Below are positions 7,445 to 14,793 of a DNA stretch of 45,371 bases, piece by piece. A model generated the notes under the pieces. That model saw only the letters and a list, made by a program, of their open reading frames with translations. It was not told the origin of the DNA and did no database searches. Every line of letters starts with the position of its first letter. Position 1 is the first letter of the stretch. The position numbers and the translations under genes are program-made. The stretch is from Rubricoccus marinus (lineage in GTDB: Bacteria > Bacteroidota > Rhodothermia > Rhodothermales > Rubricoccaceae): NCBI RefSeq assembly GCF_002257665.1, contig NZ_MQWB01000001.1, positions 1-45,371 on the forward strand, read 5' to 3'.

Positions 7445-8527
7445 ATGGTGCGAACCCTCTCTCTCCTCGCGTCTTTGTGCCTGCTCTCCGCCTGCGGTGG
7501 GCGGGCCGACTCCGTGCCACCGGAGACCCCCGCAGACACCGCGCGCGTTGTCGCGCTGCCGACCTCGCAACTGCCGGAGGACGCCGAGGGGCCGCTTGTG
7601 GTCTACACCGGCCGCTCGGAAGGCCTCGCCGCGCCGCTCATCCAGAGGTTCCGCGAGAGAACGGGGCTAGAGGTCGAGGTCCGCTACGCGGACGATGCGG
7701 CGCTGCTGGCGATGCTCGCCGCGGAGGGCTACCGCAGCCCCGCCGACGTCCTGTGGGGCAACTCGGCGGGCGCGATGGGCACCGCGGCGGCGCGCAACCT
7801 GCTCACCGTCCTGCCGGACTCGATGCGCGTGCTCCCCGGCCAGTTCGTGCCCATCAGCGGCCGCTGGCTTCCGCTCACCGTCCGCTTCCGCGTTCTCGCC
7901 TACGCGCCGGACCGCGTGGACAAAGCCGCGCTGCCCACGTCGATCATCGGCCTCCCGGACGTGGCTGTCCTCAACGGCCGCTTGGGCTGGACGCCCGCGT
8001 ATTCCTCGTTCCAGGACTTCCTCACCGCCGTCCGCCTCGAGGGCAATGACAACGTGGCCGCAGACTGGCTGGACGCCATGATGGCCTCTGGCGCGAAAGC
8101 GTACGCCTCCAACGAGCAGATGCTGAACGCCCTGGCCACAGGCGCGATCGACGCGGCATTGATCAACCACCACCACGTGCTGCTCGCGAACGAGGACGGC
8201 GCCGACCTGGCGTTCCACACCTTCGCGGCCGGCGATCCCGGCAACCTCGGGACGGTGACCGGAGCAGGCGTTCTTGACACGTCGGCGCGCCAGCGGGCCG
8301 CGCGGCAGTTCGTCTCGTTCCTGCTCTCGGCCGAGGCGCAGACGTTCGCGGCGGAGAACACGAAGGAGATCCCCGTCGTGGCCGGCGCCGAGGTCCCGTC
8401 GGGCTACCTCACCTTCGAGGCCGCCGCCGAGCTCGCCCCGCGCCTGGACGTGGAGCGCTTCCGCGATTTCGACGGCACGCTCGCGCTGCTCCGTACGAAG
8501 GGCTTGATGCCGGAGGCCGCTCGGTAG
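7445..8527 (+). CDS. Extracellular solute-binding lipoprotein, Fe3+ (FbpA/FutA) type
   Basis: A 360-residue lipoprotein: signal MVRTLSLLASLCLLSAC with the lipobox Cys at 17. The mature part begins with a Pro/Thr-rich tether and then LVVYTGRSEGLAAPLIQRF, RTGLEVEVRYADDAALLAML and SPADVLWGNSAGAMG, which are hallmarks of periplasmic iron-binding proteins of ABC importers. The later VTGAGVLDTSARQRAARQFVSFLLS also fits. No permease or ATPase gene lies beside it, so the transporter partners must be elsewhere. It is divergent from the TonB receptor and may share its regulation. Iron specificity is inferred from family similarity; the Tyr ligand pair of FbpA cannot be assigned with certainty. Confidence 0.85.
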   Translation: MVRTLSLLASLCLLSACGGRADSVPPETPADTARVVALPTSQLPEDAEGPLVVYTGRSEGLAAPLIQRFRERTGLEVEVRYADDAALLAMLAAEGYRSPADVLWGNSAGAMGTAAARNLLTVLPDSMRVLPGQFVPISGRWLPLTVRFRVLAYAPDRVDKAALPTSIIGLPDVAVLNGRLGWTPAYSSFQDFLTAVRLEGNDNVAADWLDAMMASGAKAYASNEQMLNALATGAIDAALINHHHVLLANEDGADLAFHTFAAGDPGNLGTVTGAGVLDTSARQRAARQFVSFLLSAEAQTFAAENTKEIPVVAGAEVPSGYLTFEAAAELAPRLDVERFRDFDGTLALLRTKGLMPEAAR

Positions 8528-8534
8528 GCAACGG

Positions 8535-8552
8535 GCCTCTGGCGCCAGAGGC
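8535..8552. terminator. Word palindrome between convergent genes
   Basis: A perfect GCCTCTGGCGCCAGAGGC eight bases after the lipoprotein stop and between two convergent genes. A single copy (CGCCAGAGGC) also overlaps the sigma factor stop at 8584. It has no strong U-tract, so its role as a terminator is inferred from position. Confidence 0.5.
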
Positions 8553-8583
8553 CGAGGCTCACGGTTGCGTTTCTCGCCAGAGG

Positions 8584-9426
8584 CTATCCGCCGACGTGGT
8601 TTTCCAGCTCCTCACGGCGGTGCTTCTGGCGAAGCTTGCGCAGCGCCTTTTCCTTGATCTGGCGCACGCGCTCGCGCGTCAAGCTGAAGTTCTGCCCGAT
8701 CTCCTCCAGCGTTAGCGGGTGCTCGCGGCCGATGCCGAAGTAGAGGCGCGTAATCTCGGCCTCTCGCGGGTCGAGCGTGCCCAGCGCGCGCTCGATGTCC
8801 TGCTTGAGGCTTTCGTCGAGCAGTGCCTCGTCCGGGGGCACGTCGGCCTCGTCCGCGAGAACGTCCAAGAGGTTGTTGTCGTCCTCCTCACCGAAGGGCG
8901 CGTCCATGGAGACGCTCCGGCTCTGGTGGACAAAGGCGTCCTTGATCTTCTGGACCGGGATGTCGAGGTCGGCTGCGAGTTCCTCAGCGGTCGGCGGGCG
9001 GTCGTGGATCTGCTGCAGGCGCGCTGTCGCCTTGCGGATCTTCGAGATCGTCCCGATCCGATTGAGCGGCAGCCGCACCACGCGGCTCTGCTCCGCGAGC
9101 GCTTGCAGGATGGCCTGCCGGATCCACCACACGGCGTACGAGATGAACTTGAAGCCACGCGTCTCATCGAACCGTTGCGCGGCTTTGATCAGCCCGTAGT
9201 TCCCCTCGTTGATGAGGTCCGCGAGCGAGAGCCCCTGCCCCTGGTACTTTTTCGCGACCGAGACCACGAACCGGAGGTTCGCGCGGACCATCTGGTGCAA
9301 CGCCGCCTCGTCGCCTTGCTTGATGCGTACGGCCAGCTCCACCTCCTGCTCAGGCTTGAGGAGATCAATGGTTCCGATCTCCTGGAGGTACTGGTCCAGC
9401 ATCCGCTGGCTGCGAGGAACGAACAT
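8584..9426 (-). CDS. rpoD: Primary RNA polymerase sigma factor (Bacteroidota-type sigma-70)
   Basis: A 280-residue sigma-70 factor of the short form found in Bacteroidota and relatives, lacking the long region 1.1 and the non-conserved insert. Region 1.2 is [14 protein letters not shown]. Region 2 (about 45-115) has [31 protein letters not shown] and [13 protein letters not shown], covering core binding and -10 recognition/melting. Region 3 follows. Region 4 (about 215-270) has [20 protein letters not shown] for -35 contact. It directs housekeeping transcription. The gene is free of the dispersed word internally, as expected for a protein under tight selection; one copy abuts the stop codon. 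It is divergent from folP. Confidence 0.95.
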   Translation of the reverse strand: MFVPRSQRMLDQYLQEIGTIDLLKPEQEVELAVRIKQGDEAALHQMVRANLRFVVSVAKKYQGQGLSLADLINEGNYGLIKAAQRFDETRGFKFISYAVWWIRQAILQALAEQSRVVRLPLNRIGTISKIRKATARLQQIHDRPPTAEELAADLDIPVQKIKDAFVHQSRSVSMDAPFGEEDDNNLLDVLADEADVPPDEALLDESLKQDIERALGTLDPREAEITRLYFGIGREHPLTLEEIGQNFSLTRERVRQIKEKALRKLRQKHRREELENHVGG

Positions 9427-9573
9427 GCTCAGAGGCGTTGGGGGTGGGACCGGAGAAGCGGCGCGCGCGTGGCGCGAGTCCGAAGGTATGTGTAGACCGC
9501 GTGAGGGGGCGAGGGTTCCACTTGTGGCGGGGGCATAACGCGTCGCCAGAGGCCTCTCGCGCCCGTCGGGTCG

Positions 9574-9581
9574 TACCTTTT
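9574..9581 (+). promoter_or_regulatory. Possible -7 element for the folP operon
   Basis: TACCTTTT, 24 bases before the folP ATG, matches seven of eight positions of the Bacteroidota -7 consensus TAnnTTTG. No TTTG is visible at the expected -33 distance, so this is weak. Confidence 0.25.
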
Positions 9582-9605
9582 TGCCCCGTCCCGTACGCCC
9601 CCCCG

Positions 9606-10622
9606 ATGCCCATCCCCGCCTCCTCTGCCGACCCCGCCGCGCGGTGGGTGCTGGACTGCCGGGGCCGCGCGCTGGACTGCCGGCCGGGCCGCGCGCACGT
9701 GATGGGCATTCTCAACGTGACGCCGGACTCGTTCTCGGACGGCGGGCGCTACGCCGGCGTCCAGGCTGCGCTGGACCGCGCGGGCGAGATGGCGGCCTCT
9801 GGCGCCGCGATCATCGACGTGGGCGGGGAGAGCACCCGGCCAAAAGGGAAGACGTACGGCGCCGGCGCCGAGGCGGTGAGCCTGGACGACGAGTTGGAGC
9901 GCGTGATCCCAGTCGTCGAAGCCATCGCGCGGGAGCTGCCGCACGTCCTGATCTCCGTCGACACCTACAAAGGGCCCGTTGCCCGGGCGTCGCTGCGGGC
10001 CGGCGCGCACCTCGTCAACGACGTGACCGGCCTGCGCCACGGCGTCGGGACGGCCACGGCCGCCACCGATTACGGCGCACCGCTCGTGGTCATGCACGCC
10101 GTCGGCAAGCCGGGGGAGATGGTGCACGTGCGGGCTTCTGGCGACATCGTAGGCGAGGTGGAGGCGTCGCTCGCGCGGTCCGTCCGCGCGGCGCACGAGG
10201 CGGGCGTGCGCGACGTGATCGTGGACGCGGGCTTCGGCTTTGGCAAAACCTCGGAGGACAACCTCCGGCTCGTGGACCAGACCGACGCGCTCCGCCAGAG
10301 GCTGGGCCGGCCCGTGCTCGTGGGCGCCTCGCGCAAGAGCACCATCGGGCAGGTCCTCGGCGGGGACGGGGACCCCGCGCCCGTCGACCAGCGCGCGTGG
10401 GGCTCGGTTGGGCTCGCGGTCTTGGCGGCGTTGCGCGGCGCAAGCATCCTCCGCGTCCACGACGTGCGCGAGACCGCCGAGGCCGTCCGTCTCGCCCTCG
10501 CCGCGCAAGAGGCCTCTGGCGCGTTCCAGGCGCACCCGCCTGCGGAAGTGCCGGGGACCGACCGCTCCGCCCGGAATTCGGCTGCGCCTCAACGGCCCGC
10601 GCCTCTGGCGCCAGAGGCATGA
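9606..10622 (+). CDS. folP: Dihydropteroate synthase
   Basis: A 338-residue cytoplasmic enzyme joining p-aminobenzoate to dihydropterin pyrophosphate in folate synthesis; the target of sulfonamides. Visible signatures are [29 protein letters not shown] and the C-terminal [15 protein letters not shown]. The TIM barrel ends near residue 300. A roughly 35-residue Pro/Ala-rich tail follows and ends APLAPEA, written by a perfect word palindrome whose final base is followed by ATGA. The stop TGA overlaps the ATG of cdaA by two bases, so the genes are translationally coupled. folP next to a diadenylate cyclase gene is a common arrangement in Bacteroidota. Confidence 0.96.
   Translation: MPIPASSADPAARWVLDCRGRALDCRPGRAHVMGILNVTPDSFSDGGRYAGVQAALDRAGEMAASGAAIIDVGGESTRPKGKTYGAGAEAVSLDDELERVIPVVEAIARELPHVLISVDTYKGPVARASLRAGAHLVNDVTGLRHGVGTATAATDYGAPLVVMHAVGKPGEMVHVRASGDIVGEVEASLARSVRAAHEAGVRDVIVDAGFGFGKTSEDNLRLVDQTDALRQRLGRPVLVGASRKSTIGQVLGGDGDPAPVDQRAWGSVGLAVLAALRGASILRVHDVRETAEAVRLALAAQEASGAFQAHPPAEVPGTDRSARNSAAPQRPAPLAPEA
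10601..10618. repeat. Perfect word palindrome inside the 3' end of folP
   Basis: GCCTCTGGCGCCAGAGGC encodes the last residues of FolP and immediately precedes the ATGA overlap with cdaA. A hairpin here would lie across the folP stop and the cdaA start and could affect coupling. Confidence 0.85.
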
Positions 10623-11467
10623 GCGGCGTTCTCGGCATTATCGACATCTGGTTCCTGCCGGTCGGCTGGCGGGACATCATCGACGTGGCGGTGGTCACGC
10701 TGCTGGTGTACCAGGTGTACCGCCTGATCCGCGGGACGATCGCGGTGCAGATCGCCTTCGCGCTCCTCGGGCTCTACATCCTCAACGTGGCCGTGAGCGC
10801 GCTGGGGCTGACCACGCTCAGGACGCTGTTCGGCGTTGTGGGCGACGTGTTCGTGCTCGCGCTCATCATCGTGTTCGCGCCCGAGATCCGGCAGGCGCTC
10901 TTCCTCGTGGGCCGCAACCCCATCGTGCGGCGCTTTGTGGCGACGGCGCCGCGGCAGAAGATCACGGCCGAGATCGTGGCCGCGCTCGACGAGATGAGCC
11001 GGACGCGGATGGGCAGCCTCATCGCGTTCGCGCGCAGCACGGGGCTGCGCAACTACATCGAGAGCGGGACGCGCATCCAGGCCGACGTAGAGCGCGACCT
11101 GCTGGTCAGCATCTTCTGGCACAACTCGCCGCTCCACGACGGCGCCGTGATCGTGCAGGGGCAGAAGATCGAGGCCGCCCGCTGCATCCTGCCGGTTTCG
11201 GACGCGCGAGAGCTGGACCCGCACCTCGGCCTCCGCCACCGCGCCGCCATCGGGCTCAGCGAGCGGACCGACGCCTTCGTGATCGTGACGAGCGAGGAGA
11301 CCGGCCGCATCTCGGTCGCCGAGGGCGGCAAGCTGGACGTCGGCCTCTCGCTCGGCGAGGTGGAGGCGCGCCTCAACGCCGCCTTCTCGCCCGACCGTGG
11401 GCGCACCACGCCGGCCTCTGGCGCCGAAGCATCCTCCAGCGATTCGGCGGCGACGCCAGAGGCCTGA
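10619..11467 (+). CDS. cdaA: Diadenylate cyclase (c-di-AMP synthase), CdaA type
   Basis: A 282-residue membrane-bound enzyme making cyclic di-AMP from two ATP. There are three N-terminal membrane helices within about 15-90 (DVAVVTLLVYQVY, VQIAFALLGLYILNVAV, VVGDVFVLALIIVFAPEI), then the DAC domain with the catalytic DGA (LHDGAVIV) and RHR (LRHRAAIGLSE) motifs. Length fits the CdaA/DacA family. The tail TPASGAEASSSDSAATPEA is low-complexity and made of word-encoded pieces. Its TGA overlaps the pcm ATG by one base (TGATG). The core is almost free of word copies. It probably links cell-wall and osmotic homeostasis, as in the family. Confidence 0.95.
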   Translation: MSGVLGIIDIWFLPVGWRDIIDVAVVTLLVYQVYRLIRGTIAVQIAFALLGLYILNVAVSALGLTTLRTLFGVVGDVFVLALIIVFAPEIRQALFLVGRNPIVRRFVATAPRQKITAEIVAALDEMSRTRMGSLIAFARSTGLRNYIESGTRIQADVERDLLVSIFWHNSPLHDGAVIVQGQKIEAARCILPVSDARELDPHLGLRHRAAIGLSERTDAFVIVTSEETGRISVAEGGKLDVGLSLGEVEARLNAAFSPDRGRTTPASGAEASSSDSAATPEA

Positions 11468-12129
11468 TGCGCAACGCCGCCTTCCTGCGCCGTGAACTCG
11501 TGGAGCTGCTCCGCGCGAAGGGCATCGCGGACGAGCGCGTGCTGGAGGCCATCGGGACGGTCCCGCGGCACGTGTTCATCCCGGACAGCAGCTTGCAGCA
11601 CCGCGCCTACGAGGACGAGGCGATCCCCATCCGGCGCGGTCAGACCATCTCGCAGCCGTTTACCGTGGCGTACATGACGGCGCTGCTGGACGCGCAGCCG
11701 GGCGAGCGCATCCTGGAAGTGGGGACGGGCAGCGGCTACCAAGCTGCTGTTCTCGTCGCGCTCGGCGCCCGCGTGTTCTCCGTCGAGCGGCACAAGCCGT
11801 TGCTGGACCAGACCCGCGGCGTCCTTGCGGAGCACGGCATCTCGGTCCGCACCCGCCACGGCGACGGGATGGAAGGCTGGCGCGCCTACGCGCCGTACGA
11901 CGCCATCATCGTCACCGCCGCAGGGCCGGACGTGCCGCCGGACTTGGTAGAGCAACTCCGCGCGCCGACTGAGACGAAGCCCGGCGGCCGCCTCGTCATC
12001 CCCATCGGCGAGCACGACGGACAGCAGCAGATCTACCGCATCCGCCGCACGGGCGCCGACGAGATCGAGACGGAGCCTCTGGCGAAGGTCCGCTTCGTGC
12101 CGCTCCTCCCCGGCACGCCGGGGGCCTAG
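11467..12129 (+). CDS. pcm: Protein-L-isoaspartate O-methyltransferase
   Basis: A 220-residue SAM-dependent methyltransferase that starts repair of isoaspartyl damage in proteins. It has RNAAFLRRELVELLRAKGI at the N-terminus, VPRHVFIP, the GQTISQPFTVAYMTALL substrate motif, the SAM-binding motif ILEVGTGSGYQAAVLVALG, and the downstream GGRLVIPIG. The start codon overlaps the cdaA stop by one base, giving a three-gene coupled operon folP-cdaA-pcm. Cytoplasmic. The gap to the next gene is 113 bases and rich in word copies. Confidence 0.95.
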   Translation: MRNAAFLRRELVELLRAKGIADERVLEAIGTVPRHVFIPDSSLQHRAYEDEAIPIRRGQTISQPFTVAYMTALLDAQPGERILEVGTGSGYQAAVLVALGARVFSVERHKPLLDQTRGVLAEHGISVRTRHGDGMEGWRAYAPYDAIIVTAAGPDVPPDLVEQLRAPTETKPGGRLVIPIGEHDGQQQIYRIRRTGADEIETEPLAKVRFVPLLPGTPGA

Positions 12130-12242
12130 CGCGCCGGCCCTCGCGGTCTCTTCGGTTGCCGCCAGAGGCCGGAGGCCGGACCTTGAGCCGCCTCTGGCGC
12201 CGCTCTTCCTTTCTCGCCAGAGGCCTCACCCGCCCGCCGACC

Positions 12243-13238
12243 ATGTCCGATCCTTCCTGGCGCCGCGCGCCGCTCCGCTTTCTCCAGGGCCTGCTCATGG
12301 GCTCCGCCGACATTATCCCGGGCGTGAGTGGCGGCACGATGGCGCTGATCGTGGGCATCTACAAAGACCTCATCGCCGCCATCGGCGACGGGTTCACGGC
12401 GGTCGTCACGCTCGTGCGCGGGCGTCCGCGAGAGGCCTGGGCCCAGCTCCGCGAGATTCCGTGGCCGCTGCTCGCGCCTCTGGCGGTGGGCATCGGCGTG
12501 GCGATCGTGATCGGGAGCCTGATCGTGCCGGAGCTGCTGGACACGTACCCGATCCAGTGCCGCGCGCTCTTTTTCGGGCTCGTCGCCGCCTCGCTCGTGA
12601 TCCCGTGGCGCGAGCGGCACGAGCACCGCACGTGGCACTACGCCGTCGCCGTGGTGGCCGCGCTCGCGGCGTTTTTCCTCGTCGGCCTCCCGCGCAGCGG
12701 CGACGCTGCGGACCCCGGTTTTTTCCGCATCGCCGCCACGGCCGCGGTCGCCATCAACGCGATGATCCTGCCGGGCGTGAGCGGCGCGTTCCTCCTCGAA
12801 GTCCTCGGGCTGTACCGCCCCACGCTGGAGGCGCTCCGCAGCCTGGACGTCGGCTACGTCCTCACGTTCGCGCTCGGGGCCGGGCTGGGCCTCGGCCTCG
12901 CCGCCAAAGCTCTCAGCTGGCTCCTCGACCGCCACCACGACGTGACCATGACCGTCCTCGTCGGGCTTCTGGCGGGCTCGCTCCGCGCACTCTGGCCGTG
13001 GGTCGGCTTCGCCGAGCACACCGGCTCGGACGGCATCGTGGAGCGCGTGCCGGACCCGTCCACGCTCCTCAGCCCCAACGCAGATCCCGCGCTGATGCTC
13101 GGCAGCGGCGTGGGCTGGGCGCCGGCGCTCGGCCTCGCGCTGCTCGGCTTCGGCATCGTGGCCGCGCTGACGTACGCCGGCCGCAAGAGGCTCGGGACCG
13201 GCGCGGATGAGCCCGTCGCGGACCTGCCCGAGAACTGA
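12243..13238 (+). CDS. popT: DUF368 membrane protein, PopT-type undecaprenyl-phosphate transporter
   Basis: A 331-residue inner-membrane protein with about eight to ten hydrophobic segments. It has the family signature twice, as expected of an internal duplication: GSADIIPGVSGGTMALIVG near residue 20 and NAMILPGVSGAFLLEVLG near 175. DUF368 proteins were recently shown to flip the lipid carrier undecaprenyl phosphate back across the membrane for reuse in envelope synthesis. The chosen ATG gives the typical short N-terminus; an upstream in-frame extension is Arg-rich and made of word copies. It may be read together with pcm. The link to cell-wall homeostasis fits the nearby cdaA. Confidence 0.9.
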   Translation: MSDPSWRRAPLRFLQGLLMGSADIIPGVSGGTMALIVGIYKDLIAAIGDGFTAVVTLVRGRPREAWAQLREIPWPLLAPLAVGIGVAIVIGSLIVPELLDTYPIQCRALFFGLVAASLVIPWRERHEHRTWHYAVAVVAALAAFFLVGLPRSGDAADPGFFRIAATAAVAINAMILPGVSGAFLLEVLGLYRPTLEALRSLDVGYVLTFALGAGLGLGLAAKALSWLLDRHHDVTMTVLVGLLAGSLRALWPWVGFAEHTGSDGIVERVPDPSTLLSPNADPALMLGSGVGWAPALGLALLGFGIVAALTYAGRKRLGTGADEPVADLPEN

Positions 13239-13256
13239 GCCTCTGGCGCCAGAGGC
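13239..13256. terminator. Word palindrome directly after the popT stop
   Basis: A perfect GCCTCTGGCGCCAGAGGC beginning at the base after the TGA stop, between convergent genes. A likely 3' hairpin for both; there is no strong U-tract. Confidence 0.5.
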
Positions 13257-13276
13257 CGCGCCGCGAGGCAGGGTGT

Positions 13277-14527
13277 TTACCGGAAGCGGGGGTTGACCGT
13301 CTGGTTGAAGATGGAGCCGAAGGAGTACGTGATCCCGAGGTTGCCGAAGTAGCGGAAGTTGGTGGCCAACTCGCGCTGCTGCGTCAGGATCTCCTCGGGC
13401 GACCGGTCGCCAGCGGCCAGCGAGAGCTGGTTGCGGATGTAGCTCGCCGAGGCGTACACGTCCACCTGCAGGCCGCGCGCCACGCGGACGTTGAAGCCAC
13501 CGTTTAAGCCGGCCTGGTACTTATCCGGCCGGGAGAGGTACTGCTGGCCGAACACCGATACGTCCACCGAGCCCCACGGCTGCGAGAGGTTGGTGCCGAT
13601 CTCCACGGCGTGCCGGGGGAGCACCTCGCGGATCTCCCCGAAGATGGTCGTGTCCGCGTAGGCCGCCACCTCCACGCCCAGCCCGTACTTTGCCGTGACG
13701 AGCCGCTGCGTGGACTCGCTGTACGGGTACAGGCTGTACTCGACCGCCGGTCCGGCGATAAACCGCGCGTCGAAGTTGGAAAACGTGTTCCGGTTGACCG
13801 ATCCCTCGAAGCCCGCCGTGAGGTGCTCGGAGAGGCTCCGCGCCACGAGCCCGCTGCCGCCCTGGCTGGAGGTCTCGCTCACGATCGTCGTCACGCTGTC
13901 GATGTCGAACGCGTCGCGGTTGTAGCTGCTAAAAACGTTCAGCCGTGTTTTCCAGGCCTCCGTCGTCCGCTCGGCGCTGAAGTTGCCGTAGCCGTTAAAC
14001 GACGACGACCGCGACTGCCCTTGGAAAAACGACGAGCCGCTCAGGCTGAACACCCACCCGTTCCACGGGTCGGCCTCGGGCACCGCCGCCTCGCCCGTGG
14101 CCTCTGGCGCGGCGTAGGCGATGGTCAGCCGCTCCGCCAGAGGCGTCCGCGCGACGTAGCCCGTCAGCCCGAGGCGCAGGCGCGAGAGCAGCGCGCGCCG
14201 CGCGTCGTCCTCCGTCGCGTCGGCGGGGACGGAGACGTTCAGGCGGTTTGTCTGGCCGTCGTACGTGTTCCGGCCCGAGAACGCGAGCGCATACCGCTGC
14301 CCGCCTCCGCCCGTGCTCTCGCTGGTGATGAGCACGAACACGTCGGCGTCGCCCTGGTCGCGGACGAACTGCACGTAGGGCAGTTCGGTCTGGAAGAAGT
14401 CCCGGTCGCAGCCGCCGGTCTGGCAGTCGTACGCCACGCGGAGCGTGCCCGTCGGGGCCTCTTGCGCCAGAGGCGCCGAGGCGAGGAACGCGAGCATCAA
14501 GAGGAGGGAGGCGGCGCGAAACGGCAT
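13277..14527 (-). CDS. Outer-membrane beta-barrel-like protein, unknown role
   Basis: A 416-residue protein with a signal peptide (MPFRAASLLLMLAFLASAPLAQ). The mature N-terminus has VAYDCQTGGCDRDFFQTELP and YVQFVRDQGDADVFVLITSE, a two-Cys region seen in uncharacterised proteins of Bacteroidota and Gemmatimonadota. It continues with a region like a periplasmic alpha/beta domain to about 135 and a linker. From about residue 155 to the end are alternating amphipathic strands typical of a 10-12-strand barrel, ending FNQTVNPRFR. I do not know an experimentally studied member. It is alone on its strand and divergent from the cNMP/CBS protein gene with a 266-base gap. Confidence 0.8.
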   Translation of the reverse strand: MPFRAASLLLMLAFLASAPLAQEAPTGTLRVAYDCQTGGCDRDFFQTELPYVQFVRDQGDADVFVLITSESTGGGGQRYALAFSGRNTYDGQTNRLNVSVPADATEDDARRALLSRLRLGLTGYVARTPLAERLTIAYAAPEATGEAAVPEADPWNGWVFSLSGSSFFQGQSRSSSFNGYGNFSAERTTEAWKTRLNVFSSYNRDAFDIDSVTTIVSETSSQGGSGLVARSLSEHLTAGFEGSVNRNTFSNFDARFIAGPAVEYSLYPYSESTQRLVTAKYGLGVEVAAYADTTIFGEIREVLPRHAVEIGTNLSQPWGSVDVSVFGQQYLSRPDKYQAGLNGGFNVRVARGLQVDVYASASYIRNQLSLAAGDRSPEEILTQQRELATNFRYFGNLGITYSFGSIFNQTVNPRFR

Positions 14528-14793
14528 AGACGTAGGGAGGGTTCGATTCGGATAGAATACAGCGGAAAGCGCTTCCGGTACGCACCGTCCTACGAAGTGC
14601 CTGGCGCAGGTTACGCGGCGCGTGCAATCGCACGAGGGCCGCCGGGAAGGGGCCGTCCGTCTGCACCGGGGACCGTTGGGAGGCCGCGGAGTTGCTGGCC
14701 GCCAGAGGCCTGCTCGGCCCGGGCCTCTGGCGCTGCGGATCCGAGGCGCACCGGGCGCGTCCTACCCCGTCCCTCTCCGCCCGCACGTCCCCG

